Notes: generated from the sequence alone by a model not told the origin. A stretch of 64,000 nucleotides of DNA from DASZTV01 sp035550655 (GCA_035550655.1 DASZOU010000032.1:1-64000), one strand, 5' to 3'; positions 41,403 through 49,852 are shown, counted from the stretch's first letter. Made by a program: numbers and translations.

Positions 41403-42632
41403 TCAGCGGGTCAGGAAGCGGCGGATCAGGCCGGCCGTCTCGTCCGGCAGCTCGAACTGGGGGACGTGCCCGCAGTCCGGGAGCAGCACCGACTCGGCCT
41501 GCGGCAGGGCGCGCATGACGTGCTCCTCGAACGCCGCCGGCACCAGCCAGTCGCGCTCTCCCCAGACGAACAGCGAGGGCACGGCCAGTCCCGGCAGGCG
41601 CTCCCAGAAACCGCCCTCGCCGTACGCCGGGTCCAGGTAGATCTGGCGAAGGGCCGCGAAGAACGCCCGGCGATGCCGGTAGTCGCGCATCACGCGGTGG
41701 TACTCGTCGGCGGCGGAGTCGTACCAGGGGTCGGGCAGCCGGTCCGGGTCGGCGAAGAAGGACCGGATGATCCGCACCAGGATCCAGTGCGGGATGAGGT
41801 TCGGCGCGATCACCGCATCCGGCGGCAGCAGCTGGACCACCGGCACCATCTGGCGGAACCGGCGGAAGGCGGGCGACGGGCAGAGCAGCACGAGCCGGTC
41901 GACCGACTCCGGTGCGGTCAGGCCGGCCTCGAGGGCGACCCGACCACCGAGAGAGTTGCCGACCAGCACCGGCTTGGTGGCACCGACGGTGTCGCCGAAG
42001 GCCTGCAGCCAGGTCGCGAGATCGCCGGCCCGGTAACGCCATCGCGGCGCCGCGGAGGCGCCGAACCCGGGGAAGTCGGGTGCGATGACGCGGTGGTCGC
42101 GCGCCAGGTCGGGCACCAGCGGAAGCATCGAGGCGTTGGTGGCGCCGAGCCCGTGGAGCAGGACGACGGGCGGCGCGTCGGCCGGACCGGCTTCCAGGTA
42201 CGAGGCGCGTGCGCCGAGGACGGTCGTGGCCTTGATCACCGGATGGGTGACCGGGCGTTCGCCGACGTCGAAGGCGCCATCCATCTGCAGTGCCAGCGCG
42301 AGGTCGCCGCGGACGGTCAGGCCGTGGTCGAGGTAGGCCTCGACACCCGAGATGTGGCCTTCGAGCACTTTGGCCAGCGTCGCGGGATCGGCGGTGATGA
42401 CGGCTCGCGGGTGGCGCGCCCGGCCGCGGACCAGCCGGACCCGCCCGTGGTCGAGGCGCACCGTCCAGGCTCCGACAGGCGGCGCGTCGAAGACGATCGA
42501 TCCGTACTCGTCGGCGAGGGCTGCCTTGACCCCGTCGTGCAGCCGCGCCGCGAACAGGGCGTCGAGATTGGGGATGGCGGCGAGCGTCCGGACGGCACTG
42601 CGGGGTGAGCTTGCCCCCCCGCGCTGCACCAC
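41403..42632 (-). CDS. SCP2-like domain fused to an alpha/beta hydrolase
   Basis: A 409-residue protein. Residues about 20-125 resemble an SCP2 sterol-carrier domain (WTVRLDHGRVRLVRGRA, AVITADPATLAKVLEG, VRGDLALALQMDGAF). Residues about 130-409 form an alpha/beta hydrolase with oxyanion HGLGATN, nucleophile elbow VGNSLGGRVAL, acid in VWGERDWLVP and His in DCGHVPQFE. The first domain would bind a lipid ligand and the second hydrolyse an ester or amide. The start is chosen from a -10 (TAGCGT, 42640-42645) 7 nt before GTG 42632; GTG 42641 is upstream in frame. Confidence 0.8.
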   Translation of the reverse strand: MVQRGGASSPRSAVRTLAAIPNLDALFAARLHDGVKAALADEYGSIVFDAPPVGAWTVRLDHGRVRLVRGRARHPRAVITADPATLAKVLEGHISGVEAYLDHGLTVRGDLALALQMDGAFDVGERPVTHPVIKATTVLGARASYLEAGPADAPPVVLLHGLGATNASMLPLVPDLARDHRVIAPDFPGFGASAAPRWRYRAGDLATWLQAFGDTVGATKPVLVGNSLGGRVALEAGLTAPESVDRLVLLCPSPAFRRFRQMVPVVQLLPPDAVIAPNLIPHWILVRIIRSFFADPDRLPDPWYDSAADEYHRVMRDYRHRRAFFAALRQIYLDPAYGEGGFWERLPGLAVPSLFVWGERDWLVPAAFEEHVMRALPQAESVLLPDCGHVPQFELPDETAGLIRRFLTR

Positions 42633-42639
42633 GCTTCTC

Positions 42640-42645
42640 ACGCTA
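42640..42645 (-). promoter_or_regulatory. -10 element (TAGCGT) of the SCP2-hydrolase gene
   Basis: TAGCGT lies 7 nt before the GTG at 42632 and no ribosome site is present. Leaderless arrangement. Confidence 0.45.
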
Positions 42646-42692
42646 TTGGCGTCGGCCGGTACTACCCCTCTCCTGAGCCGACGACGCGCCGA

Positions 42693-43028
42693 TCATTCGC
42701 CGGCGTCGTCCATTCCGGGCGGTAGCGACCCGGAAGCCCGGCGCCACGTAGCGGCAACCCGGCGCTGCGCGATCAACCGCGCTACGGCGACGACGGCCGC
42801 CGATGCTGCCGCCCATCCCGCGGCTTCGCGCCACCGGACGTCGGGATGCGCGGGATCCGCCGGGGGCTCCTTGCCGGTTGCCTTCTTCCAGCCAGTGGTC
42901 AGCACCTTGCGCGCCACCGCGGTCGTCGCGGCCGCGCCGAGCCCCGACAGGACCTTGGCGCCGAGCTTCCCGCTGTTGTCAGCGGCGACCGCCTCCGCGG
43001 CCGCCTCACCCGTGCTGTGCGTTCCCAT
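42693..43028 (-). CDS. DUF4235 family membrane protein
   Basis: A 111-residue protein with two short hydrophobic helices (around residues 20-37 and 70-88) separated by a basic Trp-Lys region (VLTTGWKKATGKEPP), the pattern of DUF4235. Function is unknown. The ATG at 43028 is 6 nt after CAGGCT and its promoter is back to back with that of the YcaQ-like gene. Confidence 0.75.
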   Translation of the reverse strand: MGTHSTGEAAAEAVAADNSGKLGAKVLSGLGAAATTAVARKVLTTGWKKATGKEPPADPAHPDVRWREAAGWAAASAAVVAVARLIAQRRVAATWRRASGSLPPGMDDAGE

Positions 43029-43034
43029 GGGCAC

Positions 43035-43047
43035 AGCCTGGCACGAT
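43035..43047. promoter_or_regulatory. Back-to-back divergent -10 elements
   Basis: Leftward CAGGCT (43040-43035) lies 6 nt before ATG 43028. Rightward CACGAT (43042-43047) lies 6 nt before GTG 43054. The start codons are 25 bp apart. Confidence 0.45.
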
Positions 43048-43053
43048 GCGCCA

Positions 43054-44304
43054 GTGTCTCGGCAACCTCGGCCCTCGGCCACCCGCTCCAGGCTGAGCGC
43101 CGACCAGGCTCGCCGCCTGGCCGTGGCAGCACAGGGTTTGGGGGGTCACGGGCCGTCCCGGCAGCGTCCAGTGGCGGTCGCCGACCGCCGTCACCTCCGC
43201 CGGGTCCTCCGGCACACGGCGCTGTTCCAGATCGACAGCGTCAACGTGCTGGCCCGCGCGCACTATCTGCCTGCGTACTCCCGGCTCGGCCCCTACGACC
43301 GGGACGTTCTCGATCGGATGGCATTCGGGCACCGGGACCTCTTCGAGTACTGGGGTCATGAGGCCGCGCTGCTCCCGGTCGATCTGCATCCGCTGCTTCG
43401 CTGGCGGATGAAACGTGCGGAGGCTGGAGTCGGCACGTGGCGAGGAGTCGCGCGCATTGCGGCGGACCGTCCCGGCTACGTCGAGCAGGTCTACGCCGAG
43501 GTGGCGGAGCGGGGCCCGGTCTCGGCGGGGCAGGTGGCCGACGACACCGCACGCAGCACCGAGAACTGGGGCTGGAACTGGTCCCCGGCCAAGACCGCGC
43601 TCGAGTACCTGTTCTGGAGCGGGCGGATCACGACCGCGTCACGGCGGAACTTCGAGCGCCTGTACGACCTGCCGGAGCGGGTGCTGCCCCGCCGGGTTCT
43701 CGACGCGCCGACCCCCGATGACGCGACCGCCCATCGTGAGCTGCTGCTAATCGCGGCGCGCTGTCACGGCATCGGGACGGTCGCCGACCTCGCCGACTAC
43801 TTCCGGCTCAAGAACCCCGAGGCGCGACCGCGAATCGCGGAGCTGGTCGAGGACGGTCGGCTGGTCGAGGTCGCCGTGGAGGGCTGGCGGCACCCGGCGT
43901 ACCTGCTGCCCGACACGACCATCCCGCGCAAGGTCGGCGGCTCGGCGTTGCTCGTGCCGTTCGACCCGCTGGTGTGGGAGCGGGAGCGTACGGAGCGGGT
44001 CTTCGGGTTCCGCTACCGCGTGGAGATCTACACGCCGCAGCACAAACGGACGCACGGCTACTACGTGCTGCCGTTCCTGCTCGGCGACCGGCTCGTCGCC
44101 CGCGTCGACCTGAAGTCGGACCGGGCGACGGGGAGGTTGATGGTCCAGGCCGCGTGGGCGGAAGCCGACGCAGCCGACGACACGGCGGAAGCGCTGGCAG
44201 CCGAGCTGCGCCTGCTCGCCGGCTGGCTCGGCCTCGACGAGGTAGCGGTTGCCGACCGTGGCGACCTCAGCGGGCGGCTCGGGAGGCAGCTCGCTCGTTC
44301 TTGA
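43054..44304 (+). CDS. YcaQ/AlkX-like DNA glycosylase (HTH_42 family)
   Basis: A 416-residue winged-helix protein of the HTH_42 family. The motif LFQIDSVNV contains a Q-x-D, the catalytic pattern of the E. coli YcaQ branch that unhooks DNA interstrand crosslinks; the other branch has Q-x-Q. The C-terminal barrel (RVFGFRYRVEIYTPQHKR, GYYVLPFLLGDRLVARVDLK) and TENWGWNWSPAKTALEYL are also family blocks. It likely removes bulky alkylated bases. No biosynthetic toxin cluster is next to it, so housekeeping repair is more likely than self-resistance. Confidence 0.87.
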   Translation: MSRQPRPSATRSRLSADQARRLAVAAQGLGGHGPSRQRPVAVADRRHLRRVLRHTALFQIDSVNVLARAHYLPAYSRLGPYDRDVLDRMAFGHRDLFEYWGHEAALLPVDLHPLLRWRMKRAEAGVGTWRGVARIAADRPGYVEQVYAEVAERGPVSAGQVADDTARSTENWGWNWSPAKTALEYLFWSGRITTASRRNFERLYDLPERVLPRRVLDAPTPDDATAHRELLLIAARCHGIGTVADLADYFRLKNPEARPRIAELVEDGRLVEVAVEGWRHPAYLLPDTTIPRKVGGSALLVPFDPLVWERERTERVFGFRYRVEIYTPQHKRTHGYYVLPFLLGDRLVARVDLKSDRATGRLMVQAAWAEADAADDTAEALAAELRLLAGWLGLDEVAVADRGDLSGRLGRQLARS

Positions 44305-44734
44305 TCGCTGTGGCCAGCTCGTCCGGGTGCCGGGTCGAGACCACCCAGTAGGGGACCGGCTGCGGGTTCGACAGGCGCAGGATCACCGACGGGCCGATCC
44401 AGCCGCGGACGATCGTGCGTGCCGCCGGGTCGGCCTGCGGGCCGAGGCGGAGCCGGGTCTGCTCCCGGTCGAGCGGCTGGACCGAGGTGACCGACCGGAG
44501 CGACAGCTCGTCCTTGCCGGCGAGCAGCTTGCCGTCCTGGACGCGGACCCGAAGCCGGCCGGCGAGCAGGAGCGGAACGACGAAGAAGCCGACGAGGAAG
44601 ACCGCCACCGGGACGTAGACGACATACGTGAAGCCGGCGCCGACCTCGAAGATGCCGAAGCCGACGATGAGGAGCACCGCCGGCCACCAGCTCGAGGGCA
44701 CCGACAGCCGCTCGTCGAACGACGGAGGTGCCAC
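44267..44734 (-). CDS. DUF3093 family membrane protein
   Basis: A 155-residue protein with two N-terminal membrane helices (around residues 14-32 and 36-55) and a cytoplasmic beta-rich domain (LRVRVQDGKLLAGKDELSLR, WVVSTRHPDELATAI). It is the conserved actinobacterial DUF3093 family that sits next to dut and DUF4193; its function is unknown. Its 3' end overlaps the end of the convergent YcaQ-like gene by 38 bp. The GTG start is 7 nt after TACGCT. Confidence 0.88.
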   Translation of the reverse strand: MAPPSFDERLSVPSSWWPAVLLIVGFGIFEVGAGFTYVVYVPVAVFLVGFFVVPLLLAGRLRVRVQDGKLLAGKDELSLRSVTSVQPLDREQTRLRLGPQADPAARTIVRGWIGPSVILRLSNPQPVPYWVVSTRHPDELATAIKNERAASRAAR

Positions 44735-44741
44735 GCGCGCA

Positions 44742-44747
44742 AGCGTA
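44742..44747 (-). promoter_or_regulatory. -10 element (TACGCT) of the DUF3093 gene
   Basis: TACGCT lies 7 nt before the GTG at 44734, with no ribosome site. Leaderless arrangement. Confidence 0.5.
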
Positions 44748-44805
44748 TGGCCATCCCTGATCCGGCCGGGCGCCGAGCGGCGGTGTGGCACCGGAGCGCG
44801 ATGGA

Positions 44806-44811
44806 TAGGGT
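44806..44811 (+). promoter_or_regulatory. -10 element (TAGGGT) of dut
   Basis: TAGGGT lies 9 nt before the ATG at 44821. A transcript start 6-8 nt downstream would leave almost no leader. Confidence 0.45.
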
Positions 44812-44820
44812 TCCGCTGCC

Positions 44821-45303
44821 ATGTCAGAGCCAACGGTCGATGTCATGCTTCGGCGGCTCGACCCGGAGCTGGCGGCGCCGAGCTATGCCCACGATGGCGA
44901 TGCCGGTGCTGATCTGGTGGCAGCGATCGACGTGGCGCTTGCGCCGGGCGAGCGGGCCGTCGTACCGACGGGGACGGCGATCGCGCTGCCGGGCGGCTAC
45001 GCCGCCTTCGTGCACCCACGATCGGGCCTTGCCGCGCGATATGGCGTGGCCCTGGTCAACTCCCCAGGAACGATCGACGCGGGCTACCGCGGCGAGATCC
45101 AGGTGATCGTCATCAATCTCGACCTGCGCGAGACGCTGCGCCTCGCGCGGGGTGATCGGATCGCGCAGCTCGTCATCCAGCGGGTCGAACGGGCACGCTT
45201 CGTCGAAGTCGCCGAGCTGCCCGACTCCGTGCGCGCTGAGGGCGGGTTTGGATCTACGGGCGGCTTCGCCGACCATGGACGCGACCTGCCGGAGAGGAGC
45301 TGA
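44821..45303 (+). CDS. dut: Deoxyuridine 5'-triphosphate nucleotidohydrolase
   Basis: A 160-residue trimeric dUTPase that hydrolyses dUTP to dUMP and pyrophosphate, keeping uracil out of DNA and feeding dTMP synthesis. All five motifs are present: AGADLVAA, HPRSGLAARYG, GTIDAGYRGEI, RGDRIAQLVIQ and the C-terminal GGFGSTGGFADHG lid. Length is normal. It is followed 1 bp later by the DUF3710 gene, an arrangement conserved in actinobacteria. Confidence 0.97.
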   Translation: MSEPTVDVMLRRLDPELAAPSYAHDGDAGADLVAAIDVALAPGERAVVPTGTAIALPGGYAAFVHPRSGLAARYGVALVNSPGTIDAGYRGEIQVIVINLDLRETLRLARGDRIAQLVIQRVERARFVEVAELPDSVRAEGGFGSTGGFADHGRDLPERS

Positions 45304-45304
45304 G

Positions 45305-46066
45305 GTGTTCCGACGACGCCGAGCGACCGATGATGTCGCCGACGACGGCTACGACGAGGCTGATGTCGACGGCGCCGCGTTCGATGACGACGTCGACGAG
45401 CCGGCGGAGTCGGTGCCCCCCGCGGCCGCACCGCCAGGCCCGACGACAGGCCCGTGGGATGCCAAGGACCTGCCGCACGACGACGAGACGCCACGCGTCG
45501 ACCTCGGCGGACTCGCCGTCCCGATCCCGGGCGGCGTCGAGCTTCGCGTGGAGGTGGCCGACGACGTCGTGGTCGCTGCCGCGCTCGTCGACGGCAGCAG
45601 TCAGCTCCTCGTCAGCGCGTTCGCCGCTCCGAAGTCGAGCGGAATCTGGGACGAGGTGCGCAAGGAGATCGCGGACTCGCTGCACGGCAGTGGTGGCAGT
45701 GGCGAGCACACGTCCGGGCCGTTCGGCACCGAGCTGCGTGCCAGGATCCCGGACGAGTCGGGCGGCACCCAGCCGGCGCGGTTCATCGGCGTCGACGGCC
45801 CGCGGTGGTTCCTCCGCGGTTTGCTGACCGGAGCGGCAGCGACGGACTCGTTCCAGGCGCGCCGACTGGAAGCGGTGTTTCGCGATGTCGTCGTGCATCG
45901 TGGCACCGACGCGATGGCGCCGCGCGATCCGCTTCCGCTGCACCTTCCGCGAGAAGCGATCGAGGCAGTCGCCAACGCGGCGGACGAGGACGAGGCGGAG
46001 GCGGAGGCTGAGGCACCGCAGCTTCAGCTGCGGGAACGTGGCCCGGAGATCACGGAGCTCAGATGA
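45305..46066 (+). CDS. DUF3710 family protein
   Basis: A 253-residue cytoplasmic protein with an acidic N-terminal 60 residues, then the DUF3710 core (GPWDAKDLPHDDETPRVDLG, GLAVPIPGGVELRVEV, QARRLEAVFRDVVVHRG) and a second acidic C-terminal stretch. It is encoded next to dut throughout actinobacteria; its function is not known. GAGAGGAG precedes the GTG, and the stop overlaps the OB-fold gene (ATGA). Confidence 0.9.
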   Translation: MFRRRRATDDVADDGYDEADVDGAAFDDDVDEPAESVPPAAAPPGPTTGPWDAKDLPHDDETPRVDLGGLAVPIPGGVELRVEVADDVVVAAALVDGSSQLLVSAFAAPKSSGIWDEVRKEIADSLHGSGGSGEHTSGPFGTELRARIPDESGGTQPARFIGVDGPRWFLRGLLTGAAATDSFQARRLEAVFRDVVVHRGTDAMAPRDPLPLHLPREAIEAVANAADEDEAEAEAEAPQLQLRERGPEITELR

Positions 46067-46461
46067 GTCACAAGGGGGCGGGTGAGGACAAGGGCGAGCC
46101 CGGCCGGTTCCGTCGTGCGGTAGGCCGGCTTGCCAGCGAGGAGGACGTGCTCGAGGCCAAGGATCTGCAGCGGCAGTCCGCATCGCACGGGGCGACTGCC
46201 GTCACCGACTGTCAGAACCGCAAGCAGGTCGTGGTGATGGGGACGGTGCGTTCGCTGACGCTGCGTCCCCGTGCCGGTACTCCTGCGCTCGAGGTCGACT
46301 TGTACGACGGCAGCGGCACCGTGACCTTGGTCTGGCTCGGCCGCCGCGAGCTGGCGGGCATCATGCCGGGCCGGCGGCTGCGCGCGACCGGACGGATCAC
46401 CACCAGCGGCGGCCGTCGGGTCATCTTCAACCCGCGTTACGAGATCCTGCTATCCGGCTGA
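46063..46461 (+). CDS. OB-fold nucleic acid-binding protein
   Basis: A 132-residue protein with a basic N-terminus and a single OB fold (VVVMGTVRSLTLRPRAGTPA, EVDLYDGSGTVTLVWLGRR, GRRLRATGRITTSGGRRVIF). The fold suggests single-stranded nucleic acid binding. It is conserved next to dut and DUF3710 in actinobacteria. In mycobacteria a DUF3159 membrane protein gene follows; here the gene instead overlaps a convergent TrkA gene by 12 bp. Confidence 0.9.
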   Translation: MSHKGAGEDKGEPGRFRRAVGRLASEEDVLEAKDLQRQSASHGATAVTDCQNRKQVVVMGTVRSLTLRPRAGTPALEVDLYDGSGTVTLVWLGRRELAGIMPGRRLRATGRITTSGGRRVIFNPRYEILLSG

Positions 46462-47118
46462 CATTCCCGCGAGCAGGTCGTGCAGGGCGTGCTCCTGATC
46501 AGGGGCGCTGACGAACAACAGCTCGTCGCCCGCCTCGAGCGGATCGTCCGGGCTCGGTGCGATGACGTGAGCATCGCGGAGGATCGCCACCAGCGCGACG
46601 TCCGCCGGCCAGGCGATCGAGCCCACTCTCGAGCCGGCGAGCGGCGTGTCCGGCGGCAGCGTCACCTCGACCAGGCTGGCTTCACCCTCGCGGAACGACA
46701 GCAGCCTGACCAGGTCGCCGACGGTGACCGCCTCCTCGACGAGCGCGGAGAGCAGGCGGGGTGTCGACACGGCGACGTCGACCCCCCACGCCTCGTTGAA
46801 CAGCCACTCGTTCTTCGGGTGGTTGACGCGTGCGACGACGCGAGGGACGCCGTACTCCGTCTTCGCGAGGAGCGAGAGCACGAGGTTCACCTTGTCGTCA
46901 CCGGTTGCCGCGATCACGACGTTGCAGTCCTGCAGGTCGGCCTGCTCCAGTGACGAAAGCTCGCACGCGTCCGCGAGCAACCACGACGCCCCCGGCACGG
47001 AGTCGGTCTTGAAAGCCTTGGGCTCGCGCTCGATCAACGTCACCTCGTGGCCGTTGCCGACCAGCTCGCGGGCGATCGAGCGGCCGACGTTGCCGGCTCC
47101 GGCGATACAGACCTTCAT
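46450..47118 (-). CDS. TrkA-type potassium uptake regulatory protein (CeoC-like)
   Basis: A 222-residue RCK protein. RCK_N has the NAD loop VCIAGAGNVGRSIARELVGNG with VTLIEREP, and RCK_C is residues about 140-220 (SLVEVTLPPDTPLAGSRVGS, DPLEAGDELLFVSAP). Such proteins gate K+ uptake systems in response to NAD(H)/ATP. It is the second gene of a pair, starting in an ATGA overlap. It corresponds in position to CeoC/TrkB of mycobacteria. Confidence 0.92.
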   Translation of the reverse strand: MKVCIAGAGNVGRSIARELVGNGHEVTLIEREPKAFKTDSVPGASWLLADACELSSLEQADLQDCNVVIAATGDDKVNLVLSLLAKTEYGVPRVVARVNHPKNEWLFNEAWGVDVAVSTPRLLSALVEEAVTVGDLVRLLSFREGEASLVEVTLPPDTPLAGSRVGSIAWPADVALVAILRDAHVIAPSPDDPLEAGDELLFVSAPDQEHALHDLLAGMSAG

Positions 47119-47786
47119 GCGTGCTCACTCGGTGGAGGGGCGGCGAGGAACTGCTCGGTTCGTTCGATGTCGCCGCGGGTCACGAAGATGTGCAGCTGGT
47201 CGCCGTCCTGCAGGGCAGTGTCGCCCTTCGGGACGAACGCTTCGCCGTAGCGGGTGAGGAAGGCGACGCGGGCGCTCTCGGTGGCGAGCCCGATCTCACG
47301 GACGGACCTTCCCACCCAGCCGATGTCATAGGCGACCTCGAGCAGCAGCAGGTGCCCGGTCGGGTCGCTCCACAAGCTGTGGGCACCTTCAGGGAGCAGC
47401 CTGCGCATCATCTCGTCGGCGGTCCAGCGCACCGTCGCGACCGTCGGAATCCCGAGCCGGCTGTAGACCTCGGCGCGACGCGGGTCGTAGATCCGCGCGA
47501 CGACGTTGTCGATTCCGAACGTCTCGCGGGCTACGCGCGCCGAGATGATGTTGGAGTTGTCGCCGCTGGAAACAGCGGCAAACCCGCCGGCCTGCTCGAT
47601 CCCCGCCTCGATGAGGGTGTCCCGGTCGAACCCGACACCGACGACCTGCCGGCCACCGAAGTCGCGGGGGAGGCGACGAAACGCGGTGGCGTCCTGGTCG
47701 ACGACGGCGACGGAATGGCCGCGGCTCTCGAGTCCCGTGGCGATGGTGGACCCGACCCGGCCGCACCCCATGATCACGACATGCAC
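47115..47786 (-). CDS. TrkA-type potassium uptake regulatory protein (CeoB-like)
   Basis: A 223-residue RCK protein with RCK_N (VVIMGCGRVGSTIATGLESRG, VAVVDQDATAF) and RCK_C (LLEVAYDIGWVGRSVREIG, ALQDGDQLHIFVTRGD). With the next gene it forms the two-protein Trk regulatory pair known as CeoB/CeoC in mycobacteria. No TrkH or TrkG channel gene is in the window; the divergent APC permease is the obvious partner. The GTG start is 7 nt after TAGCGT. Confidence 0.92.
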   Translation of the reverse strand: MHVVIMGCGRVGSTIATGLESRGHSVAVVDQDATAFRRLPRDFGGRQVVGVGFDRDTLIEAGIEQAGGFAAVSSGDNSNIISARVARETFGIDNVVARIYDPRRAEVYSRLGIPTVATVRWTADEMMRRLLPEGAHSLWSDPTGHLLLLEVAYDIGWVGRSVREIGLATESARVAFLTRYGEAFVPKGDTALQDGDQLHIFVTRGDIERTEQFLAAPPPSEHA

Positions 47787-47793
47787 CGACGTG

Positions 47794-47799
47794 ACGCTA
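47794..47799 (-). promoter_or_regulatory. -10 element (TAGCGT) of the TrkA pair
   Basis: TAGCGT lies 7 nt before the GTG at 47786 on the leftward strand. Leaderless arrangement. Confidence 0.5.
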
Positions 47800-47842
47800 C
47801 ACGGCGCCACCGGCCGTCATACGAGCCGCTCCTGGCGCACCT

Positions 47843-47848
47843 TAGGCT
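47843..47848 (+). promoter_or_regulatory. -10 element (TAGGCT) of the APC permease gene
   Basis: TAGGCT lies 6 nt before the GTG at 47855 with no ribosome site. The same hexamer and spacing occur at hemE. Confidence 0.55.
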
Positions 47849-47854
47849 TGCCGG

Positions 47855-49852
47855 GTGCCATCGCTGGGAGACCTGGGGAAGCGGGTCTTCGTCGGACGTC
47901 CGCTCCGCAGCACCCAGCTGGGCGAGACGTTGCTCCCGAAGCGCATCGCCCTCCCGGTGTTCGCAAGTGACGCGCTGTCCTCCGTCGCCTACGCGACCGA
48001 GGAAATCCTGCTGGTGTTGTCACTCGGCGGCCTGACCTTCATCCACTACACCTGGTACGCCGCCGCGGGCGTGGCGTTCCTGATGCTCGTTGTGGTCGCG
48101 TCGTACCGGCAGAACGTCCACGCCTACCCAAGCGGCGGCGGCGACTACGAGGTCGCGACCACGAACCTCGGCCCGCGGGCCGGCCTCACGGTCGCCAGCG
48201 CGCTGATGGTCGACTACGTCCTGACGGTGGCCGTCTCGGTCAGCTCCGGCGTTGCGAACATCACGTCGGCGGTCACCTCGCTGCAGGGCCACTCCGTGGT
48301 GATCGCGGTCGTGATCGTCGCCGTGATCATGATGCTGAACCTGCGCGGCGTGCGGGAGTCCGGCACCGCGTTCGCGATACCGACGTACGCGTTCATCCTG
48401 GGCGTCGCGGTGCTGATCACGATCGGGATGCTCAAGCTGGCGACCGGCCATCACCTCAGTGCCGAGAGCGCGCACTACCGAATCACGCACACCCGGGACT
48501 ACACGGGCTTCGCGCTGGCCTTCCTGCTGCTGCGGTCCTTCGCGTCGGGATGCACCGCGCTCACCGGCGTCGAGGCGATCAGCAACGGGGTGCCGGCGTT
48601 CCAGAAGCCGAAGAGCAAGAACGCCGCGACGACCCTGGCGCTGCTGGGGGCGATCGCGGTGAGCATGTTCCTGGCGATCACCGTGCTTGCGATCGTGAGC
48701 CACGTCCACGTCGCGGGCTCGCCCAACGACTTGGTCGGACTGCCGAAGGGTCACGAGCAGAAGACCGTCATCGCGCAGGTCGGCATCGCGGTGTTCGGCA
48801 AGGGAATCGGCTTCTACTACTTGCAGACCGTGACGGCACTGATCCTGGTGCTCGCCGCCAACACTGCCTTCAACGGCTTCCCGGTGCTGGCGTCGATCCT
48901 CGCCCACGACGGCTACCTGCCCCGCCAGCTGCACACCCGCGGCGACCGGCTCGCCTTCAGCAACGGCATCCTGCTGCTCGCGGGGTTCGCGATGTTGCTG
49001 ATCGTGGCGTTCTCGGCCTCGCCGACCCGGCTGATCCAGCTGTACATCGTCGGCGTCTTCGTGTCGTTCGTGAACAGCCAGGTCGGCATGATCCGGCACT
49101 GGAACCGCAACCTTCCGCTGACGGAGGATCCGGCGCGGCGACGGCAGATGAAGCGGTCGCGTGTGATCAACAGCATCGGTGCGGTGGTCACGACGCTGGT
49201 GCTCGTGATCATCGTCATCTCGAAGTTCACCGAAGGCGCCTGGATCGCCATCGTGGCGATGGGCGTGCTGTTCGCGATGATGAAGGGCATCCGGCGTCAC
49301 TACGACGCGGTCAGCCAGGAGCTGGTCCCCTCGGACGACGACGATGTCCTGCCGTCCCGAGTGCACGCGGTCGTGCTCGTCTCGAAGATGCACAAGGCGA
49401 CGTTGCGTGCGCTGACCTACGCCCGCGCGACACGACCGTCGACTCTCGTCGCGCTGACCGTCGACGTCGATCACGCCGCCACGGCGGCGCTGAAGGCGGA
49501 GTGGGAGCGTCGCGCCGTGCCCGTTCCGCTGCAGATCCTGGACTCGCCGTTCCGCGAGGTGACCCGTCCGGTCATCAAGTACATCAAGGAGATCAACCGC
49601 TCGAGCCCCCGAGACGTCGTGTCGATCTTCATTCCGGAGTACGTCGTCGGGCGCTGGTGGGAGCAGCTGCTTCACAACCAGAGTGCGTTGCGACTGAAAG
49701 GCCGGTTGCTGTTCATGCGCGGGGTGATGGTGACGAGCGTGCCGTACCAGCTGGCATCGTCGGGTCGCGTCATCGAGCGAGAGCGGTCCGCCGTGGGTGA
49801 CGTCCGCCGCGCGGTCGACATCCCGCAGCCCGCACCCGCACCGCGTCCGTGA
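47855..49852 (+). CDS. APC-superfamily permease, KimA-like potassium importer candidate
   Basis: A 665-residue protein with about 12 membrane helices followed by a cytosolic C-terminal domain of roughly 170 residues (VHAVVLVSKMHKATLRALTYA, DVVSIFIPEYVVGRWWEQLL). The N-terminus (LPKRIALPVFASDALSSVAYATEE) and the tail match the family of KimA, the proton-coupled K+ importer of Bacillus subtilis, more than amino-acid permeases. Position opposite two TrkA proteins supports a K+ role. The mycobacterial equivalent is annotated only as an APC membrane protein. The stop overlaps the next gene (GTGA). Confidence 0.85.
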   Translation: MPSLGDLGKRVFVGRPLRSTQLGETLLPKRIALPVFASDALSSVAYATEEILLVLSLGGLTFIHYTWYAAAGVAFLMLVVVASYRQNVHAYPSGGGDYEVATTNLGPRAGLTVASALMVDYVLTVAVSVSSGVANITSAVTSLQGHSVVIAVVIVAVIMMLNLRGVRESGTAFAIPTYAFILGVAVLITIGMLKLATGHHLSAESAHYRITHTRDYTGFALAFLLLRSFASGCTALTGVEAISNGVPAFQKPKSKNAATTLALLGAIAVSMFLAITVLAIVSHVHVAGSPNDLVGLPKGHEQKTVIAQVGIAVFGKGIGFYYLQTVTALILVLAANTAFNGFPVLASILAHDGYLPRQLHTRGDRLAFSNGILLLAGFAMLLIVAFSASPTRLIQLYIVGVFVSFVNSQVGMIRHWNRNLPLTEDPARRRQMKRSRVINSIGAVVTTLVLVIIVISKFTEGAWIAIVAMGVLFAMMKGIRRHYDAVSQELVPSDDDDVLPSRVHAVVLVSKMHKATLRALTYARATRPSTLVALTVDVDHAATAALKAEWERRAVPVPLQILDSPFREVTRPVIKYIKEINRSSPRDVVSIFIPEYVVGRWWEQLLHNQSALRLKGRLLFMRGVMVTSVPYQLASSGRVIERERSAVGDVRRAVDIPQPAPAPRP

